In this document: one piece after another, positions 15,848 through 24,564 of the stretch
Numbering within the stretch: position 1 is the stretch's first letter
How the letters are laid out: each line of letters begins with the position of its first letter
Assembly: GCA_964016105.1 (NCBI GenBank)
Contig: CAXHEX010000005.1
Location: 186,001-250,000 of the forward strand
Direction of reading: 5' to 3'
DNA: 64,000 nt
From: Ketobacter sp964016105
Lineage (GTDB): Bacteria > Pseudomonadota > Gammaproteobacteria > Pseudomonadales > Ketobacteraceae
Translations under genes and position numbers: made by a program
The notes under the pieces: model-generated
The model's input: only the letters and a program-made list of their open reading frames with translations
Told to the model about the DNA's origin: nothing
The model's database searches: none

Positions 15848-17611
15848 TTTATCCAAATGGGCGTTGCTGAAAACACCATGGGGATCCATGGCCTTGAACT
15901 GTGCGGCAGCGGTATGCCAGTTGTTATCTTCAGGATAGCCTTCAGACCAAGTCTTAGGGTAAACCTCCGTCAAAATCTCCTGATTGGTCCAGGCTCCCCC
16001 AAAATCCCCATCTGCCGTATAGGCATAGCATTTTGTCCACTCAGGACGCACCAATCCATAACTGGCATAGTTACTGTAGAACCACTGCTCCAACCGGGTA
16101 TTGAACTCCTGTGCTTCCGGTTGATCAACATTGTTATTGATGGCGAACCAGATAATAGTGTCTTTATCAGGATGGTCAGGATGTGCCCTGGCCCCAGACA
16201 AGGTAGGTTCCACCGCACCCTCCATTAAGACATCTTCGGTTTTTTCAACCCCGTGGGCACGCAACTCCACTGGGCCAGTATAGGGGTACAAACCGCGGCT
16301 GCGGAATTCTTCTACCAATTCAGTGAAATACTCATACCACTCTGCCAATGCCCTCTGCACATTGTTGCGAGCCACAACCACACCCCAGGCCGCTACGGTT
16401 AGACGGGGAGTCTGGGGTTGCACGTACAAAGTGGTGGTGTAGGCCGAACCCCAAACATCATTTATCTTTGTGTCTGGTTCATCGTTGGCCATAAGGTCAG
16501 TTATACCGTTGACGCTGGCTGTGTTGTATTGAGGCACAAACCGAGGAAAAGTCCGTAAGGCGGATGCCAGGGCATCTGCCTGCCAGGCAGGCATGTTCAC
16601 CCCACCGGAAAGCACATAAGGCTCGAACACTTCTCGGCTACTTTCTGGCTTTTCCGGCGTCACGGTCCAGGTTTTTAGCCAAACCCGATTTTCTGCAGTG
16701 AACGGATAATAAAGAATATCTGCGGTTCCGTATTCATTAGAAATATTCGAGAACGAGTTTTCAGTTTCATTTTCTGGCTTTGCCAACAACTCATCTACTG
16801 TTAAATCGGTACGACTGAGTAGGCGTATTTTTAAGTTTGGCCCCACTTGAATAGTGACCGACGTAATAAATGCGCGCGACAGGCTAGTCAACAAGGGGGC
16901 GATCTCAAGCTGATTACGCTGGTACGTTTTCAACGTATATTGTTGCGTACTTTCATCCCAAGCTACTGCGGTAAGAGAAAGAACTAAGTTACTTAAAGTG
17001 CCCCAGGAATGACCTGGCTGCAGTGACTCACCCATCTTGGGAACCGCTGCACCATGGGCATTCATGGCCAGCACCCCAGCAATGGAAACTCCACCAGGAG
17101 CAGTTGTGTGATACAAGCCCAAATCATATTGCTCCAGCTCGGCACAAATATCTTCCAAGTAGGCCCCGGCATCACAACGCACCGATTTCACGCTGTCATC
17201 GGGATTAACTTCAATGGCATTCATGTATTCGTGGGTGTCAATCAAAACCACGTTTTCGCCACTATGACCACGGGGCATCAAGGTGGGGGCAAACCCATGA
17301 CCACTGCCGACGGGGCGCAGACGATAGCCATGATCTTTGGCCCAGTTAGCAACCGTCACCACATCTTCGCCCGTCTTAGGCGCACAAAACCAGACTCCGG
17401 CAATCTTCACTTCCCGCGCCCAATTGATAAAACTCTTTTGATATAACTCTATTTCCACTGGAAACTGTGGTGGCTCAGGTATGGTATTACTCCCGGAACC
17501 GGCCACAAACTTGCACCCGGGCAACACTGTGCTGGCCGCTGCAGTGGCAACAGCACCACCAATAAATTTCCGCCGCGACATTCCATTTTTGTCTAATTTA
17601 TCTGTATTCAT
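15830..17611 (-). CDS. Tat-exported FAD oxidase, cholesterol oxidase type II-like
   Basis: A 593-residue flavoprotein of the vanillyl-alcohol-oxidase type. A twin-arginine signal SRRKFIGG at 12-19 and a following lipobox-like LPGC at 30-33 predict folded export, perhaps as a Tat lipoprotein. The FAD-binding half has VVTVANWAKDHGYRLRP and GSGHGFAP, with His105 at the position that binds FAD covalently in type II cholesterol oxidase; TTAPGGVSIAGVLAMNAHG is the second FAD motif. The C-terminal half resembles the cholesterol-oxidase substrate-binding domain, with FINWAREV and YPYTGPVELRAHG. Length is normal for that family. The substrate may be a sterol or another bulky alcohol. It is followed on the same strand (upstream) by the large lipoprotein hydrolase, hinting at a joint extracytoplasmic route. 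Confidence 0.72.
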   Translation of the reverse strand: MNTDKLDKNGMSRRKFIGGAVATAAASTVLPGCKFVAGSGSNTIPEPPQFPVEIELYQKSFINWAREVKIAGVWFCAPKTGEDVVTVANWAKDHGYRLRPVGSGHGFAPTLMPRGHSGENVVLIDTHEYMNAIEVNPDDSVKSVRCDAGAYLEDICAELEQYDLGLYHTTAPGGVSIAGVLAMNAHGAAVPKMGESLQPGHSWGTLSNLVLSLTAVAWDESTQQYTLKTYQRNQLEIAPLLTSLSRAFITSVTIQVGPNLKIRLLSRTDLTVDELLAKPENETENSFSNISNEYGTADILYYPFTAENRVWLKTWTVTPEKPESSREVFEPYVLSGGVNMPAWQADALASALRTFPRFVPQYNTASVNGITDLMANDEPDTKINDVWGSAYTTTLYVQPQTPRLTVAAWGVVVARNNVQRALAEWYEYFTELVEEFRSRGLYPYTGPVELRAHGVEKTEDVLMEGAVEPTLSGARAHPDHPDKDTIIWFAINNNVDQPEAQEFNTRLEQWFYSNYASYGLVRPEWTKCYAYTADGDFGGAWTNQEILTEVYPKTWSEGYPEDNNWHTAAAQFKAMDPHGVFSNAHLDKLFPLS

Positions 17612-17812
17612 TTACTGCTCTCTCTTTAAACGGGGACTCTATGCTGCCAATAGCAATTAGGCTGATTTCCGTGAAATAACTGCCTAATCATCAGTTTTAT
17701 TTAGAGACAAGAATACTATTAAAAGGAAACGATCGTTGTCAAATTTAGCCAGAGGGCAGGATAGGCGTTAACGGATCGAGAAGTGGCTTAGATTAAATTT
17801 AGATTCAACAAA

Positions 17813-17847
17813 AGAGCCTATCGAACAAATCAGTTTCGATAGGCTCT
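17813..17847 (-). terminator. Rho-independent terminator after the 702-residue lipoprotein gene
   Basis: Exact 13-base arms at 17813-17825 and 17835-17847 (GAGCCTATCGAA core), 9-nt loop, followed on the minus strand by TTTTGTTG. It starts 9 bp beyond the stop at 17856. This separates the lipoprotein gene from the downstream oxidase gene. Confidence 0.85.
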
Positions 17848-17855
17848 CATGGGCA

Positions 17856-19964
17856 TTACCAGCAGGGATCACCCAACTCGAAACCAACATCCATAATCAG
17901 TGGTTGTTCCTCACTGATATATTCAAGGAAGCAGCCGTATTGATGCTTAATTTCAGGATCTTCAAACATCACTTCGTGACCGCTGTAGAGCAATGCCAGG
18001 TTCTTGCCAGGATAGCGCATAACCACGTTCAAACGGCTACCGAAGGGCGTATCAAAGTTTTCCATGGTGGGATAGGCAAGTTGATTGATACCCGCCAGAG
18101 TCATGTGAGGCATTAAGGTCGTGTTTGGCGTTTTGCCGATGTCATCACCCAGCATGTCCGAACCCAGCGCCATAAAGGTGATTCGCTGAGCAGGATCCGG
18201 GAATATCTCATCACGTACACCAGAGTAGCCAATCACGTGAGGAGGCGACTTTGTTGGGTAACGCATCATGGCCTCCATATTCACGGACAAATCAGTTTCA
18301 CCGTATGCCCATTCCAACAACATTAGAAATGGATGAGCATCGTCAAGTTTTTGGAAAGGCCATTGATTAATAACGAAGTACTGATAGCCCGCACGGTAGA
18401 TGGGGCTGGCATTCATGGCCTTAGCCCAGGTGCCGCCAGAACCACTGATGATTAAACCCTCGTAGGGCTTGGGGTCTGCGGAGACTTTGAGAGCTGCGCC
18501 CCAAACACCAATGGACTGCCCCATGCTCACTTCTTTACTGGTATCGAAACGAAATGCTGTTTGCCCAGCACCCAGGTTGGCTTCAGGGCACAAACTAGGA
18601 TCAAGTCTCAGCTTTTCCAGTATCCGGCGAAAATAAATAGCCTCATAAGTGATAGTCACATAATGATTACTGAAGCCATCGGGGTTGTAGGGATTGAAGC
18701 CTGCAGCAATGGTGCCCACACCCAAATCAGGCAAGTGATCCACCGATAGATGCTGACCGATACCCGATGTAGCCCAACCACGCTGGGCCGCGATTTGTGA
18801 AGGACCCTCTCCGTCTTTCGCGATGTAATAGGGGTATCGAGTGATATCGTAATAATCAAAATCCCCGCGCTCAAACACTTGACGGGCAATACCCGCTGCA
18901 CCGTGCACGTAGGACAGCAGAGGATACCCGTTCTCCGGCATTTCTATGTCTTTGGGAATAGTGACAACAAATTCCGTGGTTCGAGTGTACTGGACAATAG
19001 GAGCACCCTCCTCGTCCCATTCGATCTCACCACCTTTTGTATAGAACGGTACTTTGCCCTTCTGGTAACCAGGCACTTCCACATCTGCACGAACAATACA
19101 ATATTCAGGGAAGTTCTTGAGATTCTCTATATTGGTAACCGGCAGCTCAGTCATTTGCTCTGCCCGCTTTGCTACCAGTTCGCCGCCTTTGTTAAATTGA
19201 GCAATGGGATTGCCCGTGGTCCAAACAGTGGCCCCTACAATTTGCTCGGGGTCTATTTGTTCGTAATCCAAAAAGTCTTTCAGAGGCTCATAAACCTTAG
19301 CGACACGCTCGCTAAGATTCACCCCATCGGTCTCCAGCCCAAGCGCAGCAGCCAACTGTTCATCTTGTTGCCAAAAGTTTATATCGCTGAGGGGAGTCTG
19401 ATCCGTCACAATTACCGCATAGGTGGTATCAGGCCTCAGGGTAACGCCCATGGTGGGGTATACCTGCAATAAATTGGATGGCCGATATTGGTCGTCCATT
19501 TTAGTCATAGACAGACTCAACGGAAAACGACGACCGTATTCGTTTGAATCCGGGTCCACATCGATCAACTGTATGGGCGCTTCATCAGATACATAGTCCA
19601 GATCCCAGTCTGACATCGCATCCAAATCAATGGTTCGAGAAAAAGGCAGATAAATGGGCATTACCGTGTGGTAACCCTTGCCTACGTTTTTGACAGCTTG
19701 AAGATAACGACGAGTGAGATAATGGTATTGACGTGGAAAGTCATCTAGATACACGTCGCCTTGGTCATCAACCCGTAAATCAGTGGGAAAACCGTTAGCA
19801 TAAAACTGAGTTTTTATGGCATCTGCTGAGGTGGCCGCTTGCGCGGTTTGTTCCAGGTCAGGCAGGTTCATTTGCATCTTGTTGCCGCCGGGCATTTTAC
19901 ACCCGGTCAGTGGTAACGCTAACGCGAGCGCTGCCAACAGGCCCCCAAAAACTTTCCCGTTCAT
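17856..19964 (-). CDS. Large lipoprotein with alpha/beta-hydrolase (esterase-like) domain
   Basis: A 702-residue predicted lipoprotein: signal peptide with lipobox LPLTGC, Cys22. The N-terminal half (about 40-330) is beta-rich and contains RPDTTYAVIVTD, a segment common to bacterial virulence-factor lipase N-terminal-type proteins. The C-terminal half has hydrolase features: LLSYVHGAAGIARQ as oxyanion region, MGQSIGVWGAAL with Ser484 as nucleophile, GYSGVRDEIFPDPAQR with the likely acid Asp, and LLYSGHEVMFEDP with the likely catalytic His. It probably hydrolyses a lipid or polyester ester outside the cytoplasm. An AGAGGAAG ribosome site precedes the ATG. A strong terminator follows. No exact family name can be given. 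Confidence 0.7.
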   Translation of the reverse strand: MNGKVFGGLLAALALALPLTGCKMPGGNKMQMNLPDLEQTAQAATSADAIKTQFYANGFPTDLRVDDQGDVYLDDFPRQYHYLTRRYLQAVKNVGKGYHTVMPIYLPFSRTIDLDAMSDWDLDYVSDEAPIQLIDVDPDSNEYGRRFPLSLSMTKMDDQYRPSNLLQVYPTMGVTLRPDTTYAVIVTDQTPLSDINFWQQDEQLAAALGLETDGVNLSERVAKVYEPLKDFLDYEQIDPEQIVGATVWTTGNPIAQFNKGGELVAKRAEQMTELPVTNIENLKNFPEYCIVRADVEVPGYQKGKVPFYTKGGEIEWDEEGAPIVQYTRTTEFVVTIPKDIEMPENGYPLLSYVHGAAGIARQVFERGDFDYYDITRYPYYIAKDGEGPSQIAAQRGWATSGIGQHLSVDHLPDLGVGTIAAGFNPYNPDGFSNHYVTITYEAIYFRRILEKLRLDPSLCPEANLGAGQTAFRFDTSKEVSMGQSIGVWGAALKVSADPKPYEGLIISGSGGTWAKAMNASPIYRAGYQYFVINQWPFQKLDDAHPFLMLLEWAYGETDLSVNMEAMMRYPTKSPPHVIGYSGVRDEIFPDPAQRITFMALGSDMLGDDIGKTPNTTLMPHMTLAGINQLAYPTMENFDTPFGSRLNVVMRYPGKNLALLYSGHEVMFEDPEIKHQYGCFLEYISEEQPLIMDVGFELGDPCW

Positions 19965-20027
19965 ATTTACTTCCTCTGCTTCTTATACTTATTAGTCACT
20001 CAATATCAGCGCAACGTTTTATAGAGC

Positions 20028-20864
20028 TTATTGCTTAAACTCATTTATTATAAGTTTTTCGAACACGCTGGCAGGCATCCAGTATTTTGCCTTCGCAGCG
20101 AGACATTGCATAGTGGGTCCACAAGTATAACGGACCGACGGTTCTTTCAGCTCTATCAATTTAACCACTTTTTTGGCCAACGCGATGGGAGGCTCACCGC
20201 TCAATTCCCCTTTAATTGTGGTATCAATAGCATCCTTACACGCCTTGTGATAGGCCGACTCCGTCGAATTGCCTGCGCAAAAAATGCGATTGTCAGTAAT
20301 CCCAGTTTTGAAATCCCCCGGCTGTAGAATTAGAGCCCGTATCCCAAACGGTTTTACTTCCACCCTTAGGCTCTCCGTAAAACCCTCCAGAGCAAACTTT
20401 GATGCACTGTAGGCAGACTGAAAAGGCAGCCCCATAAAACCGCCAATTGAACTGATGTTAATGAACAATCCGCTACGCTGCTGACGCATGTGGGGTAAAA
20501 CCGCTTTAGTTACTCTCACCGCCCCAAAAAAATTAGTATCAAGTTGGTCTCGATACTCATCCATGGTCATGTCTTCCACTGAACCGGCGTACCCTATGCC
20601 GGCACTGTTGATGACCACATCCACGCGACCACAAAGCTCAATCACCGCCTTAACCGCCATCGCAACAGACTCGTCGCTCTTCACATCCAAGGGGATCATG
20701 GTGGGGTTGCTTGTAAGTTGTGAGGGGATGGGTGGTGCTCGTCTGCTTGTTCCTATTACAGTGTGACCGTTTTTTGCTAAAAGCTGAGCACAGGCTTCGC
20801 CGAATCCAGACGAAGCCCCCACCACAAGAATCACTTTATTCACTTTTCTACTGGAAGCCTCCAT
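20028..20864 (-). CDS. Short-chain dehydrogenase/reductase
   Basis: A 278-residue classical SDR. The cofactor motif GASSGFG lies at 16-22, NSAGIGYAG near 86-94, the catalytic Ser in INISSIGG at about 138-139 and the active-site YSASK with Tyr152 and Lys156. A TSRR after the second strand suggests NADPH preference. The C-terminal PASVFEKLII region is longer than in minimal SDRs, as in 17-beta-hydroxysteroid or 3-ketosphinganine reductase types. It lies 43 bp downstream of the SPT-like gene on the same strand, so reduction of that enzyme's 3-keto product is the attractive hypothesis. The frame opens at TTG 20870, but the ATG at 20864 is preferred. Confidence 0.85.
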   Translation of the reverse strand: MEASSRKVNKVILVVGASSGFGEACAQLLAKNGHTVIGTSRRAPPIPSQLTSNPTMIPLDVKSDESVAMAVKAVIELCGRVDVVINSAGIGYAGSVEDMTMDEYRDQLDTNFFGAVRVTKAVLPHMRQQRSGLFINISSIGGFMGLPFQSAYSASKFALEGFTESLRVEVKPFGIRALILQPGDFKTGITDNRIFCAGNSTESAYHKACKDAIDTTIKGELSGEPPIALAKKVVKLIELKEPSVRYTCGPTMQCLAAKAKYWMPASVFEKLIINEFKQ

Positions 20865-20907
20865 TACCAACTCACCCAGCGCATTCGCATTGTTTCGCTA
20901 ATGCAGA

Positions 20908-22197
20908 CTAGATCAATCCATGACGGGTAAAAATACGTTGGGTTGCATCGATCAATCTATCCAAGTCTTCCTTGGTATGAGAAACAATGACAGTGGCCCT
21001 AAATCGTTGTTGGTCCAGGGGTACCGCAGGGTAATCCACCAGATTAACGAAAATATCTTCTTTATCATACTCCACAGCCAACTCACGGGCATTGGCTCCC
21101 AACGGAATTGCAATGGGGACAATAGCAGATTGACTGGAGGTCTCTATTCCCGCAGCACACAGACCGTCCACTAAATAACGGACTTTATCATGCAAGGCCT
21201 GAGCACGTTCCGGCTCCGAACGGATAATATTAAGCGCCTCATTAATGGCCGCCGCTACAGCAGAGGGGATGCTGGCGGAGAACATATGCGACTTAGCCAT
21301 ATAGCGGATGTAGTCTGAATAAAATGAAGAAGCACAAACATAGCCACCGACCGCACCGAAAGCCTTGCTGAATGTTCCCATAGAAATTGTGATATCAGCG
21401 GGATCAACATCACAATGCTCTTCAATGCCGCGGCCAGTTTTGCCTAACACACCAACTCCGTGAGCATCGTCCACTGCTACTTTACAGTCGTATTTCTTGC
21501 TTAACTCAACCACTCTCTTGAGGTCTACAGTATCCCCATGCATGGAATACACGCCTTCAACAAAAATCCAAGCGGTTCGACGACGATTACGGAAAGCTTT
21601 TAGTTTCTTTTCCAGGTCATCCATGTTGTTGTGCCTGAAGGGCACTTTTTTGATACCAGTTAGGGAAAGACCTTCGTTGAAAGAGGTGTGACTGTATGCG
21701 TCCATAAAAACGATATCGGTTTTGTCCAATAACGCTTTCATCCAACCCTGCTGGGCTGTATAACCAGACGAAAACAATATGCATTCATCCTTACCCTTAA
21801 AAGACGCCATATTGCTTTCAAGCAAGCTATGCATAGTGGAAGTGCCACACAAAAGCGGAGAACCGCCACCACCAACGCCATAAACATCAGTGGCTTGCTT
21901 CATGGCCGCCAAGACTCGTTCGTCACCCGCCATTGCCTGATAATTATTGGAACCGAACATGATGACACTACGCTTTTCGCCCGTGTCGGGAATAGCCAGG
22001 TCTAACTTATTGCACATGGGGGAGAGGGCTTCACGACGATACAATTTTTTGTAATCGTTGCCGTAAATATCCCGTACCTGGTTGAATTGCTTTACACGAT
22101 CTTCCAGTGCTTGCTGAACATTTACAAAATCCTTTAAGCTGAAATCCTCAATATTCTTTTCAACCGAGTCTAGCTCGTTGTCCGTAATAGTCCCCAT
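20908..22197 (-). CDS. Alpha-oxoamine synthase, serine palmitoyltransferase-like
   Basis: A 429-residue PLP enzyme of the alpha-oxoamine synthase family (KBL, BioF, HemA, SPT, CqsA), which condenses an amino acid with an acyl thioester. Seen motifs: GGGGSPLLCGT at 110-119, His170 in DAYSHTSF, FVEGVYSMHGD, VDDAHGVGVLG with Asp243 and His246, and the PLP lysine Lys278 in MGTFSKAFGAVGG. The MGTFSK form, RHNNMDDL and MFSASIPSA are closer to bacterial serine palmitoyltransferases than to BioF or CqsA; length also fits SPT (about 400-420). The neighbouring SDR, acyltransferase and hydroxylase support a long-chain-base-type lipid route. BioF-like or CqsA/LqsA-like activity cannot be excluded. A GAGGTG site precedes the ATG. 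Confidence 0.75.
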   Translation of the reverse strand: MGTITDNELDSVEKNIEDFSLKDFVNVQQALEDRVKQFNQVRDIYGNDYKKLYRREALSPMCNKLDLAIPDTGEKRSVIMFGSNNYQAMAGDERVLAAMKQATDVYGVGGGGSPLLCGTSTMHSLLESNMASFKGKDECILFSSGYTAQQGWMKALLDKTDIVFMDAYSHTSFNEGLSLTGIKKVPFRHNNMDDLEKKLKAFRNRRRTAWIFVEGVYSMHGDTVDLKRVVELSKKYDCKVAVDDAHGVGVLGKTGRGIEEHCDVDPADITISMGTFSKAFGAVGGYVCASSFYSDYIRYMAKSHMFSASIPSAVAAAINEALNIIRSEPERAQALHDKVRYLVDGLCAAGIETSSQSAIVPIAIPLGANARELAVEYDKEDIFVNLVDYPAVPLDQQRFRATVIVSHTKEDLDRLIDATQRIFTRHGLI

Positions 22198-22319
22198 GCT
22201 AACACCTCACTTATTATTGTTTTCATAGCATTACTTTTGAATCTTACTTTACTTATTTATAAGCAGAGACCACATCTCTATTAAACATTTCAAGCTGAAC
22301 AATTAGTGTATAACAAGGC

Positions 22320-22333
22320 TATCTTTAAAGATA
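22320..22333. promoter_or_regulatory. 14-bp perfect palindrome in the SPT-like/acyltransferase divergent region
   Basis: TATCTTTAAAGATA is self-complementary and lies about midway (123 bp and 113 bp) between the two divergent start codons in an AT-rich 248-bp gap. It may be an operator for a shared regulator; AT-richness means chance occurrence is possible. Confidence 0.3.
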
Positions 22334-22445
22334 TAATCTTAAACCTTGGTTACACGAATCCAACTTTTCTCTACCAAACTTCTCGACTTTTTCACCATCA
22401 TTTTTTTAGTATTAAAGTCCAAAACAAAAACTGAACGAGTACCTT

Positions 22446-23432
22446 ATGACAAATGATAGCAATAACCTTCCCGTTGACGGCCCAGGTGCAGATATCGAGT
22501 TTTGTCTCAAATTTGCCAAAGTTAGCGAGTTCGTAATCAGCAAACTCTTCCGTTGCAAATTAAACAAGGAAATGTTCAAACATGTTGATCTTGATTCGCC
22601 AGGAGTCTGGGTCGCCAATCACAGCAATGGGTTATGGGGCATTCTTGATATTTTCATAACCTGCTACTTTTGGTACGGGGTATGTGAACAGCGTAAGCCC
22701 ATTGCATTTATGTCTGATGCCCGAGTTTTCGGGGTACCCTTGATCGGTAAATTTGCTCGCAAGCTAGGGTTCAAAGTTTCCTCTATAAAAGCCGTTACAA
22801 ACTGCCTCGAAGCTGGAAATTGGGTAATCATTCCACCTGGGGGTAATACCGACCAACTTCGTTCAATCTGGCATCGAAATCAGACCCGCTGGTACAAACT
22901 CCAATATCGCAACGGTGAATTCATCAAGAAGCCTCAAACCTGGTTCATCCACGCTGCAGCCCCTCTTAAAGTGAAGGCCTACCCTATTTGCGTTGCCGGT
23001 GCACATGACGTTACACCGATTTTATGGGAGAGCAAAATGATATTCCGCTACAGCGGTTTAATCAGGCTAAGGGGAGGAGAATTCTGGCCAGGATTTCCGT
23101 TTTCCCTGAACCACTTGATTAATCTCTATATTTTCTATCTTACGGGGTTGATGTGCTCACCAATTGCATGGGTACTTTTCCTGATTACCAATATTTACAT
23201 TGATCTTTTTTATTCCTACCCGGTGCTTTTTCCCAAGATCCGCATTCGCTGTGGTAATGCCATGCCGCTGCAATACGAAGACGATAAGGCATCTCTAAAA
23301 CAGCGAAAAGTTGAAAACTTGGAAATGTTGAGGGAGCTGAACAAAGATGCCAACCAGTGCCTTACGGAACTGGATCAAAGCAGACCAATTATGGGGCGCC
23401 TGCCAAAATTCAAACCCACAGTGGACTACTAA
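22446..23432 (+). CDS. Acyltransferase (PlsC/DGAT2-like)
   Basis: A 328-residue membrane-associated acyltransferase candidate. ANHSNGLWG at 57-65 occupies the place of the catalytic NHxxxxD motif, though the Asp is displaced (GILD follows), as in DGAT2-like and some haemolysin-type acyltransferases. AGNWVIIPPGGNTDQLRS around 123-140 is the glycine-rich substrate-binding block, and KVKAYPICVAGAHD resembles the fourth conserved block. A hydrophobic stretch near 215-250 probably anchors the protein. It could acylate glycerolipid or an amino-alcohol base. It is divergent from the SPT-like gene and convergent with the hydroxylase-family gene. Family assignment is moderately sure; acceptor unknown. 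Confidence 0.65.
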   Translation: MTNDSNNLPVDGPGADIEFCLKFAKVSEFVISKLFRCKLNKEMFKHVDLDSPGVWVANHSNGLWGILDIFITCYFWYGVCEQRKPIAFMSDARVFGVPLIGKFARKLGFKVSSIKAVTNCLEAGNWVIIPPGGNTDQLRSIWHRNQTRWYKLQYRNGEFIKKPQTWFIHAAAPLKVKAYPICVAGAHDVTPILWESKMIFRYSGLIRLRGGEFWPGFPFSLNHLINLYIFYLTGLMCSPIAWVLFLITNIYIDLFYSYPVLFPKIRIRCGNAMPLQYEDDKASLKQRKVENLEMLRELNKDANQCLTELDQSRPIMGRLPKFKPTVDY

Positions 23433-23451
23433 GCAGCGCCAAATTTTTGTC

Positions 23452-23487
23452 CATTACGGCCACATTGAAAAATGCTTGGCCGCAATG
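23452..23487. terminator. Convergent terminator-like hairpin
   Basis: Arms CATTACGGCCA (23452-23462) and TGGCCGCAATG (23477-23487) pair with one mismatch around a 14-nt loop between the convergent acyltransferase and hydroxylase genes. No strong U-tract. Confidence 0.5.
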
Positions 23488-23508
23488 AACAAAATAGAGA
23501 AACCCTGA

Positions 23509-24339
23509 TCAGACCTCGCTACCCTGCTGAACATCTATCACCTGCTCACCACCGCGAAGATTGCGTGCTGTTGCCTCATTGTAATCCTTGTGCAACGTGC
23601 CCATCAGCTTGTCCCAAAAAAGAAACTGAGTAGCATAGTTGTAATTAAAGAACTCATGATGTTGGTCATGGAAAGTAACCGAGGCAAAGGGCGACGGGGG
23701 CATGGTGATCATTCCACCATACTCATACCCCGCATGGCCTAACATTCCAGTCACCTGATCGTATATCTTGTGAACCAAAATCAGGTACGCAGTGGGCATT
23801 GGCAACACTAATGCTGCGAAAACCCAATAACTCTGGGTCAAAACACCATCCATTAATGTGTCACTGTTGTTTGACCAGATTACGGGAGTTTTGGAACGAT
23901 GATGCCAAAGGTGTATTCGCTTATAGAATGGCTTGGTATGAATCAAACGATGCACCCAATAAAACCAGGTGTCATACAAAAACATGGACACCAATAACCA
24001 AAGAACAAAGGACCAGATGGATAACTCCCAAGACTCCACCAGGGTAAAGCCATGGTGATGAAGCCAGACTGCCCCCCCCACAAAAAACGCGATCAGAAAC
24101 AACGATTTTGAACTTTGTTTTATGTCCCGTTTAACCAGCTCTGGTGACAATTCCTTGTCCTTTTGAATCTTAGCTAACTTGGTTTTCTTAACATCATTAC
24201 TAATGAACCAACCTAATCCGAAGTAAATGGAAATCAAGAGCGCATAGCACCCCAACCAAAAGCCTAAAAAACTGAAAAACATGACGAGTCCCTCCGTTTG
24301 AGAATGGAACAACGCTAAAACTGGAGTATCCAAATCCAA
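23509..24339 (-). CDS. Sterol desaturase / fatty acid hydroxylase family membrane protein
   Basis: A 276-residue di-iron membrane enzyme. All eight-histidine-type clusters are visible: WVHRLIH at 129-134, HLWHH at 143-147 and HDQHH at 224-228, plus further His residues (GHAGYEYGG at 201-209). About four transmembrane segments surround them. The superfamily includes C-5 sterol desaturase, carotenoid hydroxylases and the sphingoid-base C-4 hydroxylase, all using O2 to hydroxylate or desaturate lipid chains. With the SPT-like, SDR and acyltransferase genes within 3.5 kb, hydroxylation of a long-chain base or its acyl chain is a reasonable guess; sterol or fatty-acid modification is the alternative. 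Confidence 0.8.
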   Translation of the reverse strand: MDLDTPVLALFHSQTEGLVMFFSFLGFWLGCYALLISIYFGLGWFISNDVKKTKLAKIQKDKELSPELVKRDIKQSSKSLFLIAFFVGGAVWLHHHGFTLVESWELSIWSFVLWLLVSMFLYDTWFYWVHRLIHTKPFYKRIHLWHHRSKTPVIWSNNSDTLMDGVLTQSYWVFAALVLPMPTAYLILVHKIYDQVTGMLGHAGYEYGGMITMPPSPFASVTFHDQHHEFFNYNYATQFLFWDKLMGTLHKDYNEATARNLRGGEQVIDVQQGSEV

Positions 24340-24381
24340 GCGTTGACGACTACTGGTGAGAAAAATAAAGGAACGTTTACA

Positions 24382-24418
24382 TATAAACCGTCTAAGCCAG
24401 TGCCACAGCCGGTTTATA
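24382..24418. promoter_or_regulatory. Spaced inverted repeat TATAAACCG / CGGTTTATA
   Basis: Two exact 9-base half-sites (24382-24390 and 24410-24418) separated by 19 bases lie in the divergent region between the hydroxylase-family gene and the thioredoxin gene. The 28-bp centre spacing would fit two half-sites for a regulator dimer or a transcript hairpin at the hydroxylase 5' end. Confidence 0.4.
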
Positions 24419-24438
24419 CTGAAACGTAATAAAGAATA

Positions 24439-24454
24439 CTATATGATCGTATAG
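24439..24454. promoter_or_regulatory. Near-palindromic CTATATGATCGTATAG site
   Basis: Sixteen bases that are self-complementary except at one symmetric pair, in the same divergent region, about 110 bp ahead of the thioredoxin start. A candidate operator; identity of the binder unknown. Confidence 0.3.
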
Positions 24455-24564
24455 AGTTTATTTTGTATTGAGGCCACTTTTGGTAGAATTTGGGCCACTT
24501 ATAAACACGGCAGTCAAATTTTATAGACAACTAAAATACAGACAGTTAAAACCAAATACCCCCT

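Noticed and set aside
18879..19472. 197-codon open frame on the plus strand
   Set aside because: It is antisense to the large lipoprotein gene, has no recognisable domain, no ribosome site and poor codon choice; a shadow frame.
20908..22197. CqsA/LqsA autoinducer synthase
   Set aside because: Same superfamily, but the SPT-type MGTFSK and GGGGSPLLCGT motifs and the lack of a CqsS/LqsS kinase or LqsR gene nearby make this less likely. Not fully excluded.
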